This document shows positions 22,319 through 35,600 of a stretch of DNA of 64,000 bases, one piece after another (the stretch's first letter is position 1; every line of letters begins with the position of its first letter). This stretch comes from Rosa chinensis. Lineage: Eukaryota; Streptophyta; Magnoliopsida; Rosales; Rosaceae. A program made the position numbers and the translations under genes. The stretch is taken from assembly GCF_002994745.2 (NCBI RefSeq), contig NC_037093.1, forward strand, positions 20,905,555 to 20,969,554. Direction: 5' to 3'. The notes beneath the pieces are model-generated. The model did not search any database, had not been told where the DNA came from, and worked only from the letters and a program-made list of their open reading frames with translations.

Positions 22319-25253
22319 TGTGATGCCCCGGAAATTCGTATTTATTTTCTGAGGATTTTCTAGAATTTAATTAGTGATTATCGGATGGTTTCGTGGCTCG
22401 GGGATAGAGCGGAAGTGTTTCAGACGAATTTTTATTCGGAAAGTATGACTTTAGGGGGGGGGGGGGTTCAAGGTTGACTTTTGATACGTTGAGATTCTCC
22501 GAAAACTTCCTTCACGAAAGTTGTAGAGCGCGTCGATACGAGTTCGTGGACATGTGGAACACAAAAATTGGAGTTTGTATGAAGAAGTTATGGCCATTGG
22601 AAGAAGTTTCTATTTTGGTATCAATAAGGAATTTCCGAAAATAATTTCATAATTTCATATTCCGTTTCCGGAAGGTTCCTTTCTCTCCGTTCTCTCTCCT
22701 CAGCCTCCGCGTTACCCGACCCAAACCAAGTGACCCGACCCGAGTTTTCCGGCAGTTCCTGACGTCCGCCGGCGAAGAGACCAAAGCAGACGTGGTCGCC
22801 TTTATCTCGCCGTCCTCCCTCTGGTGCTTGACGGCGACGGAAACCACCGGAAAGTAGAGATCGGAGCAGCTACAGTCGATGCGATCGGGACCCGGTCGGA
22901 AATTCACTTTTCCGGCAACTTCTCGGCCGATCCTTCGTGGTTTTGGAATCTCCTCCTCCTCTTGATCATCCCTATATCCGCCTTGAGGGACGATTTTGTG
23001 TGTGGAGTGAAAAATCAAAGTTTGAAAATCAGGGGTGCACAACGAATCTGGGGCTCTATCAGATGGCAGCGATTGGCCGATCTTGCAAGCTTGATCTAGG
23101 ACGATCTAGGCCGAACCAGACTTAGTTCCAGGTATGAAAGTTACTCTACTCTTCGTGATGAACATTTCTGGATGGCTTGATTGTTGTGATTTTGAGTTTT
23201 GGCCGGTGGTGGCTTAGGTGGTTGCACCGCCGATTGTGGCGGCGTTATGGTGGCCTTCCGGCCATGGAATGGTTAGTTTCTGGTAGTATGAGCGTTTTGA
23301 TATATAATACGCAATTTTTGGAGATCGTATGAATATATTGTTATTTTTGGAGATTGTATGAATATATTGTGATTTTTACGGTTTTAGACCGTTTGATGCT
23401 TCGATCCGTGAGGATCCGAGCGTCCGATCGACATGTGGTTTGGACATATCGATCGTAGAAGTATTCCGGAGACATTGGGTGGTCGCGGATGTGGTTTCGC
23501 CTCAATTGGCGTCACTTTGGGGATTTCAGTTCAAAACAGGGGTTTCAAACTTAAATCGTTTGTGAATTGTTACTAAGTGGAAACTGATTGTGATTAGGTA
23601 CTTGACAAAGTATTCTTGGACGGTCGTTTTGTGGGTTGGCTGCTTTGTTCTGTATTGAAGACACAGCGGGAGTTTCGAGGTGAGTAATCTTACAACGTTC
23701 ATTTACGAACGGAGTTACCATTATTGTTTTGAGAGTTATTTAGTTAACTGCAAACTATAGTTGGTATTAGTGGCATTCCTGAGCGAATGACCACGTGTAT
23801 ATATATATATATACATGAAATATGTATATTCTTATGGGTTGATGGGTCAATTAAGCAATAGCTATTGATTGGTTTCATTATATTGTTTTGAGGCTTGACT
23901 TTTCGGGAAACGTTGTTTTAGGAATTGGGAATTCCTATTGTTTTTTGAAAAGTGTCAAGTTTTGGTGTGAGTTGCTTAATGTTTTGATCTAGCGACCGGG
24001 GGTCGGAAGATCTGAGAGTCACAAGTGGTGATTTCTCCTTTTGAATTGATTTAATGTTTTGATTTGACAACCGGGGGGGTCTGATGATTGGAGGTCACGG
24101 GATGACATCTCCTTTTGTGAGTTAAGTAACTTTTGGTTCTAAGTGACCGTTTTGAAAGGTTTTGATCTGACGACCAGAGAGGTCCGAGGATTCGGGGATG
24201 CTGGGAGTGACCTCAGGAAAATATATTGGGACTTCACGCCTTTGGCCGGGTTTGTGGATACGATCAGTTAGAGCTCTAGTCTGTTGCCATGGTACATCAT
24301 AGGGGGTAGCGGGGAGCTATCTGATGCTCATGAGTACATGTTTTAAAATGGAGTTTCGGGGATTCTTTCTTTTAAATGTCCTAGGAGGACTTGTGTATCA
24401 TATTTAATTGTCAGAGTTTCAATTATTATGATTTTGTCAAGGGGTGACTTGTGTTGATTTGAGAATGTGTTTTAAAAGGGAGTTTCGGGGATTCTTTCTT
24501 TTAAATGTCCTAGGAGGACTTGTGTATCATATTTAATTGTCAGGGTTTCAATTATTATGATTTTGTCACGTGGTGATTTGTGTTGATTTGAGAATGTGTT
24601 TTAAAAGGGAGTTTCGAGGATTCTTTCTTTTAAATGTCCTGAGAGGACTTGTGTATCATATTTAATTGTCAGAGTTTCAATTATTATGCTTTTGGTCACG
24701 GGGTGACTTGTATTTGTTCCTTTTGGGAAAAGAATGTGTGTGTTTTGGGAAAACAGGGTGTGTGTTCCCTTTTACGAGTTGATGGGTTTCCTCGTTGGGC
24801 AAGTCGTGCATGTGTGGTATTGAGTTACTCATAAGGGCTTGCAAAAACTTACCGGGTTTGTTGTGTGATAACCCGGTACACCATTCAAATGGTGTAGGGT
24901 TTAATCCTGCAGGTCAGGGAAATCGTGGCTGAACCTGAGGTGGCATGCTGGTAGCATTACGGTAGGAAGCCAATTTTGTGACTTTACCGTTATAAAGACT
25001 TCCGTTGTAGTAAGCTCTGAGGAGCATTTACGTTTTATTTTGTTGTTGACAATTTAATTCGTAAGCTTGTGTAATATATAACTCTGTAGAGTGAGTGTAT
25101 ATTAACTTTGAGGGTTTAGGGCATCAATATGTACTTGGTTTAAAAGGCAAAAAGTTTTCAGGTATTTTGTATTGATGGTTGAACCATCACGCATGTATAA
25201 TTATGAGATTATATATAGATTTTTTATTTATGTAAAAAATCAGGGGCGTGACA
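22319..25253 (+). mobile_element. Solo LTR of a Gypsy element, 2935 bp, nested in the LARD
   Basis: It starts TGTGATGCCCCGGAAATTCG, ends GGGGCGTGACA, and is flanked by the 5-bp direct repeat AAGTT (22314-22318 and 25254-25258). The ends are a TG...CA inverted pair. No internal domains lie between, so it is a solo LTR formed by LTR-LTR recombination. A related LTR fragment lies on the minus strand at 48140-49583. Frames of 131 and 91 codons at 22647-23099 are in leader-like sequence and are not treated as genes. Confidence 0.85.
24340..24725. repeat. Tandem repeat, 129-bp unit, about 3 copies
   Basis: The block 'agtttcgggga' followed by 'ttctttcttttaaatgtcct' starts at 24352, 24481 and 24610. 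Each unit contains 'gtgtatcatatttaattgtc' and 'tgattttgtca'. The unit lies within the solo LTR. Looser repeats of 'gaccgggggtcggaagatct' type precede it at about 23990-24200. Confidence 0.85.
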
Positions 25254-25258
25254 AAGTT

Positions 25259-27069
25259 CTTGATTACATGCACGATGAATTGATCACACAATGAAAGAAC
25301 TAGTGCATTTTGACTATGTATGCACTCTCTTAGGCTCAAAAGCTCAAATAATTAGGCATAGATAGTTTCAACAAATTTAGTCCTCATCTTTCCCACATTA
25401 ATGCGTCCAAAATGGCATAAGCAATATAAGTTTAAATGCATGTGAGCACAAAACGCCAAATCCATTTATTAAATAAGCATTGATCTTCAATCGCTAAACA
25501 TGCTCAAAATCAATCAATCCAATTAGACATAAGTTCGGTCTCATCCTCGGCGGGGGTTATTTTGGTTTAGGAACCACGCAAGCAAGCCAAAATCTTTTTG
25601 TATTTTTCAAAAATTTTCAATTTTTATGAATTTTTCAATAAGGGTAACAAATGAAGAAAATGATAAGGAATGTAATTACTTAGCCTTACCACCTCACACT
25701 TAAATCACACATTGTCCTCAATGTGCCGTTATGAACAATTGCGAATCATGTGCAAAGCATAGGACCAAATAAAAACTTCCTAATGCTAGTCAACATAATT
25801 TATTAACAAACTAAACATTGGCTTAACAAGCACCTCACACTTAAAACATCATATAGTCCTTAATGTATAATGAAGCTATTAAGATCCTATCAATGTTTTG
25901 GGGAGCATGCATCAACAAAGGCCAAGACTATCATCAAAACAATTAAACTAACTACATGGCAAGAGAATAAGGGTAGCCACCTCACACTTGAACTTTGGAT
26001 AATCCTTTCAATAAAAGCTAAATCTTTTGTGTCTTATCCATTGACCAAGGGTGAAATAACTATCCAAAACTCTTGAAGCCACAAATTTATTAACATAAAA
26101 ACACATAAACACAATTGATCATGCTTAGGAAAGATAAGAATGAGGGTTTAAGAAAGCGCAAACTCTTTGAAGATCCTCCGTTTAGCTCCATAATGCATAA
26201 CTAGGTGATAACCGCACAAGGCCAAGTTAGGCACTTGCCATCCATTAAGCTCCTTGCACTTAGAACCAAAGAGGACCTCACACTTCAATTTTAACACACC
26301 ATGCTTGCTCTAGGCCAACGCTCCATTAAACTCCCAAATTCTTCATCTTGGTTTATTTTTTTTTCATTTTGGAGTCCGCCAATCCGGGTTTAAGTTTAAG
26401 GACATTAACAAGGTCCAATGTGACTCAAATTAAAACTTTAACTATTTCTAGAAAATTAGAACTCAAATTAGAATTTGTAATTAGAAAAGCAAAAGGGAAA
26501 AGAAATCCATATTTGGGTGTTGTCTAACACTCAACAGTTCCGTAACTCCTCATGAAATACGACCAGGTAAGAGTAGGAAGAGATTTTGGTGGAGCCGAAG
26601 CTCACTTGAGTACACTTCTCTCATTCAAATCTTACCTAGACATCGTATCCAATCGGAAGAACCTACTTGTGAAGAGTGAATAAACTCGACGTTACAAAGT
26701 TGGAATCTCAATCCTATTTTCTTAAAAACTACAAGTTCTAATCAAATTCTAATTTAAAGAAATAAGTCAAAGCACTTTATGTTTAAACAAATTTAAAAAT
26801 TAACTAAAAAGTGAAATTGCACAAGTAATAAGCAAAGAGTAAATAGGCAAGACTATTTTCATCATCTTCAACATGCTCAAATCTTTTTTGTTAGTCCTTC
26901 TATTACCACAATTTACTAATTTACTTACCCAAAGTACTTTTAGAAATTTTGAAAATTAAACTACCACACAAAAAACTACCAAATAACTAAACAAAAAAAT
27001 AAAGATAAACTAGAAAAAATGGGTTCTCTAGTCCCACGGCAACCTAATAGGGATTGAGTTTTACCTCAA
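25259..27069 (-). mobile_element. LARD internal region, 5' part (non-coding)
   Basis: AT-rich sequence with 'cctcacacttaa' and 'cctcacacttga' repeated several times (25692, 25830, 25980, 26275) in plus reading. On the element strand these are purine-rich 'aagtgtgagg' words like the polypurine tract. No gag or pol motif seen. Confidence 0.6.
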
Positions 27070-27087
27070 TCCCCAGCAATGGCTCCA
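27070..27087 (-). other. Primer-binding site of the LARD
   Basis: On the minus strand the sequence TGGAGCCATTGCTGGGGA lies six bases inside the LTR. It resembles the Athila-type primer-binding site TGGCGCCGTTGCCGGGGA (tRNA-Asp type, from family knowledge) with a few substitutions. Confidence 0.6.
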
Positions 27088-27093
27088 AAAACT

Positions 27094-29401
27094 TGTTGGT
27101 GGCATCATGAATATGAAAATATGTGCAAATTTGTGTGAGGCTACCTACTCCCAAGATTAGGAGGCCAAGTTTTAGTAAAGGGGAAAAGTAAGAGTATCGT
27201 ACCTAAGGGATTGAGTAACTCTACCCTCGCTAGGTCACCGCGAAAATAAACCTAGAAAACACATGCAAAATCTACCTTTTTACAAATTCACAACCTTAGC
27301 CCTTTGGAAGCTAAAGATCATGAGGATGGTATTTAAAATTGTGGTAGTAAACGGTTTGGTTGATTTTAATTTTCATGAAGTAGATTAAGTTGCATAAAAT
27401 AAAATAAGCAAATAAAAATGTAGAAACTAAATTAATGAGAAAAATAGAGACTTAGGCATCACACCTAGCCTTACTCATGCACACAATATAACCCAAATTT
27501 AATGTAACAATATGTTTTGATAAATTTCCCCTTAATGCTTTGATGAAGCCACCAAGAAACCAACGAGTCATGTAACAATCTCTTCCGAAGCAAAGCTAAA
27601 TTACACAACTTTTATACCATTCAAATCTTCCAGATTATAAATGGCCTATGGTGCCATGAGCCTAAATTCTTCCGGAACCTAAACTCATAACATCATGCTT
27701 TAATTTCAATGAACTTAGTTCTTCCCGTAGGAATAAGCTAAGCCACCACCTATTTAGCTACACATGCTCACGGAATCAAGAGTTTATCAAGTTCTTGTTT
27801 CCGATTCATTAACTTCCTAAAGCATGCTTCTAGGTGATAAATCATGAACACACTTAGGATACATTAAAGTATAGTAGCCAAAACATTCAAAACATACATA
27901 AACATCAAAGAACATAAAGATTACATTGTTTTGTGCACAAGTTTGGCCCTAGCCCCAAATTCAACTACTCACAACTCAAATTTACACAACTACAAGACAT
28001 AAACAACATAAATAACAAATAAAAGAGAGCAAAGAGTGGAGAACAAGTGATATACCCACGGGTTTGACTCTTTTAGGAGCCAAACCAATAGAACAAGATG
28101 TCTCCTTTGTCTCCTAGATGCTATATTAGAAGAGAAATGCTTCAAAGTATAGGGATTTCGGTTTTTAGAACCCAAATCACTATACAAATCCACAAAATCT
28201 CAAAAACAAAGTAAGAACAAGGCTTGAATGTGTGAGAAACAAGAGATGTGGTTGATCAAAGTGTGTAGAAACTTCGGTTGTGGTGCAACCCAAGTGGCTA
28301 CACACCTCTCTCTTACACAAAATCAAAGAACTATGAACTAGCTATGAAAAACTAGAGAGAAACTATGCTAGAACTAGGGAAAAGAGATATTTTGATTTTG
28401 CAAAGTGAGAGAGTAAAAGGGTGAACGGTTTTGGGGAGAGAAAATGGGCTATTTAAAGGCCAAGGAAATTCAAATCAAGGGTGGAGATCAAAAGGAATGA
28501 AGGGCTAGATCTGATTGACAAATGTTTAAGCATAAAATGTGGATCTAGTTTTTAACTCCACATAGAAATGACCTAGAAAGCCCATAGATATTTTGGTGGA
28601 GGAGAAACAATAAGTGTAGAAGGGTCATTGTGTAGGGGAAAAAGGTAATAAATGGGAGACAAAAGTGTAAGGTGTAAGAATGAGACTACTTGTTATCTTT
28701 CAAATTTGGAATTTCAAAATAACCTAGACCTCAAGTCTTCCCACCTAAAGTCTCTAACTCTAATCAGTTCTTTAGTGTCCTCCACACATGTTCCTGGCAG
28801 GCCAACTTGGCCGGAAATGTCCGGAATCCGTCGTTGACCACCGTTGACCCATTTTTTGTCCGTTTGCGCACTTTCTTCTCATTTCTTCCTTCAATTGAAT
28901 CTCCACCGAGATTTCAGATCTGGACTTTGATTTATTCATACAAAATGTTCATCCATGTGTGTATATCATTCAGTTAAAATTTCAGAGCTTAGTTCGCCGT
29001 GGTTTGGCCGGAAATACTGCCGGAATCGGTACAGGTCCAGTTTTGCAGTTTTCGTCTTTTAGTCAGAAATTTGTGCCGATCTTTTGAAGGGCTTCCACTC
29101 CGAAATAGCTCTTGCACTCTGCATGAAAAATGATCTTTAGGATGTCTAGAATGGATATGGAAAGTTTCAACTCATTTGGAGTTCATTTGGTCAGCCTGCC
29201 GCTCCTCCTCCTTGCCTAGCTCGGTTTCTCCTAGCCGGAGTAGGAAAATGTGCTAAACTTGACTTTTTAGTGCACTTCCAAGCTTTTCCATCATTTCCTA
29301 GCATGATAAGAAAAACATAATAAATATATATAAATAAGCACAAAATTTAAGCAAAAGTACAAGATTAGGGGAATAATTAGTAGGTAATTATGGACCTAAC
29401 A
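27094..29401 (-). repeat. LARD 5' LTR (minus orientation)
   Basis: Runs from TGTTGGTGGC to ggacctaaca in plus reading and matches 18810-21145. Compared with its partner it shows short deletions, for example in the stretch near 27570 and near 28670. Counting substitutions between the two LTRs would date the insertion. Confidence 0.88.
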
Positions 29402-29406
29402 ATCTC

Positions 29407-31212
29407 TCTACTCACCTGGTCACATTTATTTTGGAATTACCGAAAGAAGTTAGACGACTACCATTGTTTTGCATTAACTAGCATTTTGGATGAGATTTTC
29501 TTTGGTCAAAGAGACAATGATGTAATTCCGTTGGCTTATGAATATAATTTCGAGTTCTTTTCATTATGACTCCATTTTGATTTTGAGCATATGACTTTGT
29601 GACTATGATGGCTGGGCCATCAGTATTGATTCAAGGACATGGAATAGCTAAAGTTCTCCCTTGCCAAATGGCACCTTGATTACTGTCACAGAAACTCTAT
29701 ACGTTCCTAGGGCAAATCGCACCTATGAATAGCCAACGGATTCCATGCGAAAGCACATGTAGAGAATGAAAATGAGTTCCTTTGCAATGCCTCTAATGAT
29801 TGCGAACGAAGGCGCATCTTAGAGAAGTTTATGTTTCTCTCTAGTGGACTCTTTGTCACTATTCGAGTGATTAAATCCAATAAAAGTTATGAGAGAAGAT
29901 CTCTTGGATTTAGACACATAATAACTTTGTCACGACAGGATAGGTCATCCTAGTCATGATGATCTTCACACGGACATCTACTTTCTCGAGCCAAACGAAG
30001 CATGAATCAAAAGTTGATTCTTGGACTAAGTGTGACCGCCGCCGCCGTCCACCACCAGCGTAGGGCTGGCATAGTCCTTATCCATGATGCCATGGATAGC
30101 GTACATTATGGTGATGACGCCCCTGGTCCCTGGTGATGTTGCAATCACCAAATTTGCTTGAAATATCATTTCAGACGCTTAGGCCCAACCAAAATCCTCA
30201 TTGGTTGCTTCTAATGCCTCTCGCACGTTTTACAAAGCCCGTTCCTTAGGGAATTTAGGACTGAGACTATCCTATGGAAAGGATATGAAAATACTCATTT
30301 TGTTCTTACATAGAACCCATGGGGATTCTATAGACTGATTCAACCAACTTGCGGACGTTTAAATATCTCATGATGTTGGTTGACATGCAAACACGCTGGT
30401 CACGTGTTGTGCCATTGTCCACTTGTAATGCTGCTTCTGCTACACTCCTTGCACATATCATATGACAACGGGCTCACTCCCCGAATCATCCTATTTAGTC
30501 AATTGGATTTGACTATGCTAGAGAGTTTACATCGAAAAATTTTGATGGTTATTGTAATGGGACTGATTTTGGACATCATATCCCATGTACAAACCCAAAT
30601 AGTCTCGCGAAAATGACTACGATGGTCGTCAGAATTTGGTAATGCGCACCAACCTCCTTATATTCGCTTGGGGTGATGCAATATCGCATGCAGCTATGCT
30701 AATTCGTCTATGACCCATTGCAACTCAATCTTCCTCTGCGTTACAGCTAGTGACTGGGTACAAGTATCGTACTTACGCATATTTGAGTGTGCCATTCATG
30801 TGCCAATTGCGCCGCCACAGGGCACTATGACAAGTCCTTACAGACAAATGGGCAACTACGTTGGATTTGAGACTCTAACAATCGTCCGCCACTTCATACC
30901 CTTGAAAGGCGATCTCCTTACATCTAGATTTGCGGGTTGTCACTTTGATGAGATAGTCTTCCCATCGTTAGGGGGAGATACGAACACAGATATTCAGTAG
31001 GAACGACAGGAATTGTCGTGGTCTGTCCCCACTATGTCTCATCTCAATCCCCGTTAAAGTGACGAGATCACACAAATATGCTGCAAACATGCCTGCAAGG
31101 ATGGACTTCCCTATGAGAGGACGTAGCGGCACCCTACACGGAGGTAGGTATGGCGCCAATGCCAACGAGAGTGGCACTCTGGCGTTATAGGTCATGGCCC
31201 AAGTTAGGATGC
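29407..31212 (+). pseudogene. Ty1/Copia protease-integrase region, degenerate
   Basis: Fragments in different frames match Copia integrase: 'GTLITVTETLYVPRA'-type text is visible as ETLYVPRANRT and FHAKAHVENENEFLCNAS (about 29690-29800), and the 'WHDRLGHPGRD' region is decayed near 29930. A clear block at 30760-31020 reads SYLRIFECAIHVPIAPPQG, then RFAGCHFDEIVFPSLGGD and ERQELSWSVPTMSHL. Many stops and frame changes interrupt it. It continues at about 38051 after the inserted block. Confidence 0.8.
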
Positions 31213-32549
31213 TGTTGAGCAAAAATAGTAAATAAATATACTCAACACAATCTCAATCTATTTCATTAACGGAAATAGAGTTTTATTATGTTAAGTTCGG
31301 ACCCATTTGAGATAAAGAATATCCCTTAATTACAATCCCTTGCTTCAAGGGAAGACCCTTGATTCCAAATACGAAGACAAAAATTTCATAGAGAGGAGTG
31401 TGTTTGTTTGATTTTGCGGCTTCACCCAGAGTGTTTATCAAGCTGCCTACGTGCCCCAGAAGGGATCAAGCCACTCGTAGTTCAGATTTTTGGGAAGGTT
31501 TGGATGCTTTGATGGGTAAATGACCCACCAAAGAATTTGGATGACTTTTGTGGTCACTAGGATTTGGTGAATTTGGTTTAGGGAAACCAGGGATTCAGTT
31601 AAGGTCGCGGTTGCATCCAGATTTAAATCTAGACTGCCTATATACCCCGTGAAGGGATCAAACCATTGTAGTTCAACATTTGAGATTTTCGGTTTTGTAC
31701 CAATTTTTACTCAACGGGTATGTATTTTGAACTCGTCGAGGAAACATATTTTGGTGAACACCCAATTTTAGTAGAGTGTCCACTGATTTGAAATGGGCAC
31801 CCGAATGTGCCGAGCTTCATAATGGGCCATGGACTCTGCAATGGGCTTTATGCTACCTTCTCTTACTTCCTGAGGAGCAAATTTAAACGAGCCCAAACTT
31901 TTGTCAAGCTGTGCCCCAAACATTCCAGAGTGGGTCCCGCACTACTCAAAATTTAGCTGGTAGGAGATATGAGCCTAAAGGCTTGCAACTCATAGACCTG
32001 GACACCCATGAATCTTATATCTGCACCCAGCTCATGTCTTCAAGAATATGAACCCCAAAACTAGACGTCATCTCCATTCGATAAGCATCAGATCTCTTTG
32101 GCGTGGACATCAGCTTTGACAGATGTAGAAACCTCTACTAGCATGACTAGTTTTCTATCTCACCAAGCATAAGTAACACCCTCTTTGGGACACCCACAAG
32201 CCATGGTGAGGCCCAACCGCTACTTGCATCTTGTAGCCCTATGTTCAAGCTACGCTACGGTATCCGGAAGTCGCAAATCCGTCGCAAGGAAGCCACCTTT
32301 CCGGCCTTGCCAAGTTGCCTCCACAATATGCTTTTCTAGACTAGAATAGTAACTTTGAGTCCCACATCTAAGAAAATGTAAAGGAGATGGCTTCCTTCAC
32401 CTATAAAAGGAATGCCTCCTCCCACTTAAACACCATCTCATTACATCTTTTGTAATCTCCTTGAGCCGCAAGGCTCAACACACTAGTGTAACATTCAAGT
32501 GGACGTAGTTTCTCGCTAAGGCGGGAGACGAACCACTATACATCTCGTG

Positions 32550-32587
<38 letters not shown>

Positions 32588-32628
32588 AAGCTAACTAGAG
32601 ATCCCACGGATCACTAACGTTAACAACA
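31213..32628 (+). mobile_element. LTR-like left arm with TATA box
   Basis: It runs from TGTTGAG to AACAACA (TGTTG/CAACA ends), 1416 bp, with 'cctataaaagg' near 32401 followed by a leader-like stretch and a (CT)n run. That is the normal U3-R-U5 order of an LTR in plus orientation. The first 0.7 kb match the complement of the right arm. Confidence 0.55.
32546..32586. repeat. (CT)n microsatellite
   Basis: About 20 uninterrupted CT repeats in the 5' leader-like end of the LTR-like arm. Confidence 0.95.
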
Positions 32629-35600
32629 GAGGTTGAGTTGGAGATGGAGATTACTTCGGTCAGCTTGTTTCGAAGATGGCCCTGTATAGATAAAAGCGAT
32701 TCCCTTCTTGAATCTGCACTCCACTCAATTGGGGATGTGTACTGGGTAATGACTTCTTACTCTTGAGCTTCTTTGATTTGAAGGGACCAAAAAGTCTTGC
32801 AACTGATCTTGGTTTGCTTTCAATTGCTAGCACTCTTCATTAAAATTTCTGGGCACTTCTGGGGCCTACGTATTTCGTGCTTCTGAACACCTAGTAAGCT
32901 GGGATTGCCGTTTGTGCTCCTCTCTCGAACACCTGGTAAGTATTAGAATGGGCAATTGCTACCTCATTGCGATTTGTTGTCTTGTAGCTACCTCATGAAT
33001 TTCGGGTGTTTAATTAACAATCTTGTTCTTTTTGTGTGCACGAATAACAAATTGATTGTGGCTTCTCAAAAGGTGAGTCAGAGAGTTCAATCCTGCACTT
33101 CCACCGCTTCATGGAAAATGCGAAGCTTGGTTGCTTTTCCCTTATCTTTAGCTCCCGAAGATGCAGTTGGATAATCATGCTTTTAATTATATATGTATAT
33201 TGATCAGCTTTCCACCGCCAAAGACATCATTGTCATCACTTTGGCCTTGTCTCTTTATGCATCAAAGCTCAAAGTTCTATTGCTTTTTTTTTAAACACCA
33301 CCGCTTGTCTTCTTTTATTTTCTGCCAGAATTTGATTACTAGGTGCAGAGTTTATTTCATGCCACACAATGAGCACTAGAGCAAACTTGTAGCCTTTGAA
33401 TATTGTTTTCTTTTCTTCTTGTGATTGACAAGGAAACACGTAGCTAGACTTTGACCCTCTGCATTCAAAAGAAGCTTGCTGCTCATTTTCTTAATTGGAT
33501 GTCTTGAAAGTTTTTGTCTTTAGTCCAAATTTACAACAGCATCACGGTTTGACAATTATGTTTAATTGCAACTTTTGTCTTGATGTATGTTAATCACTTC
33601 ATCAGCTTTTAACCGCCAAGCAACATGAATTTATCACTTTGGCATGGCCTCTTGCATTATTAAACCACTGCCCCTTGATCAAAGTTTCATTAAACTCGTT
33701 GTTTCGTGGTCCTTGTTGCCTGGCTTTTATTCAAAGCAAGCATGTGGCAAACATTTCCTGCTCGGCTTCATTATGTATATGTTGTGTTCCTTCAAGCATC
33801 TGGGAGCAAATTTGCAGCAACACACTCTGATAACTATTGTTTCAAGGAGTGTAAAGCTTTGTCTTTGTCATTTCCATGAATGTCATCTTCTCCTTGTGAA
33901 TCCACTGTTTGATAGAGCCTTTTGTGAACGCTGCAGGTACAAGTGCAGGCTAGGACTTTGATAGCAAGTGCAGGCAGGAACTTTGGCAGCAAAAGCCATT
34001 TCATCACTGGGATTTGGTGGACAAGGTGAGTCCGGATTCACATAGAAGTGAAGAGATTTCTGCTTCACAGCTTGGCCCCAGTTTTCTAATTCCTTTCCTT
34101 CTTGCCTGCAGGTTGTTGGAAGCACTCCAAGGGAACATCGAGGGTAAACTCTCTTCTCTAGACACTAATTTTATGTTTCATGTCCTGGCTGGTCTATTCT
34201 TCATGTGGCTTATTTTGCGACTGGTGCAAAGCCATTTGTTGTGTTGTGGTGGAAAGGAAGGCAAGAGGTAGGAGGCTGCTGGTGGGAACTGCTGTTGAAT
34301 TTCAGAGTAGATGATATTATACTCCCCCGATTGGTCATACACTCGTTGATACACATGTATCGTATACGAGATTGCGACCGCTCGGGGATCTCCACAGCTC
34401 CATGGCGACAAAGGTAAAAGAGACACTGCAAAAAAAAAAAAAACAAGAAGTAGCACTGGTAGGTCAAGGAGGTATCAACCTTTTAGCGTCTGCTTCCGGG
34501 CTTCTCCTTCGAACAAAGTTGCTGAAGACTTCTTCTCTCCTTTCCTCTTGATGTGTTTTCTCCGTCCCCTTAACTCTAGCATTGTGCTTGCTTTTATAGA
34601 GAGTCTTGGAGATAGGATTGAGCCTTGAATTTGAATTTCAAATCACCCTATCTCATGGCAGGTCATGTATAGCAGATAGATTCCATTGCATTTAGTTTGA
34701 AACAAACTTCAAAAAAATATGTATAGCGTGATTTGAATTTGGACGTGTGTTGAGAGACAAAAAAAAAAAAAAAACTTCAAAAGTCTAATTCGATGAAAGT
34801 TGGAGCCCAAAGCAACAAATATGTAAGTTCATTTGGCCACTAGATCAGCAAATCAATTTCATGTAATTGATTGATCAGAAGCGTTCAAACCAAAGGGACA
34901 TAAATATGGAGGAAGGCCAAAACTAAATTGCACCTCTTGATGTGATTGGTTAAGTGGTCTCTATGCTTATCTCAAAAGGAATACAAACAGCAAGCCAACA
35001 AGAAATGGAGATTGGCTTTAACTATAAATCATTTTGAACTTGTGAGCTTATGAACAAGTATTCAAATTTATATCAAAGCAGAGGATACATGGGTCGGTCA
35101 AAGGGGATAAGAGCTTTAACTGCGCATGAAGATTGGGTCAACTTAGATTGAAACTTGAACGTCCGTGTTCAAATTTAAATGCAAGCTCATCTGATTGAAA
35201 AAAAAGAATCCCCTCTCAATTACCTATAAAAAGGAGAGTGTACGCAACAAGGAAGGGGGGGAGAGAGCAGAAAAGTACATAGAGGAGAGCGGAAAAAAAG
35301 AAATACAGAAATATAGAGCATGAGAAAAAGACGCAGCAAAGAAATAGAGAAGAGATAGAGAAGGAAGGTCCAAGTTCCGCTATCGGAGGAAGAAAAGAAA
35401 AGTTGCAGGTATACGGCTGCATCCATGGTTATTTTTCTTTTATGAAATTACCTAGACGATGCTCATGACAGGAAAAGAAGTCTGCTTCCCTGCCTTCAAT
35501 TGATCCGGAAGAGAATGACCATCTCGTATGGAGTTTACAAACTCTGATGGGCCGTTCATGAACGACCACAACCATTAGAGTTTTTCTAGCCTCTCTAAGA

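Larger units (their letters stand above)
18810..29401 (-). mobile_element. Non-autonomous LTR retrotransposon (LARD-like), 10.6 kb
   Basis: Two direct repeats of about 2.3 kb (18810-21145 and 27094-29401) flank an internal region and are themselves flanked by a 5-bp target duplication ATCTC (18805-18809, 29402-29406). The primer-binding-like and polypurine-like sites both place the element on the minus strand. After removing the nested solo LTR, about 3.0 kb of internal sequence remains with no gag or pol motif, which fits the large retrotransposon derivative (LARD) type. Long LTRs and a PBS resembling the Athila/Tat type suggest mobilisation by a Gypsy partner (inference). Confidence 0.85.

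Noticed and set aside
22647..23125. Overlapping frames of 131, 91 and 62 codons
   Set aside because: They lie in leader-like sequence of the solo LTR; the related LTR at 48140-49583 has frames in the same zone without conserved protein sequence.
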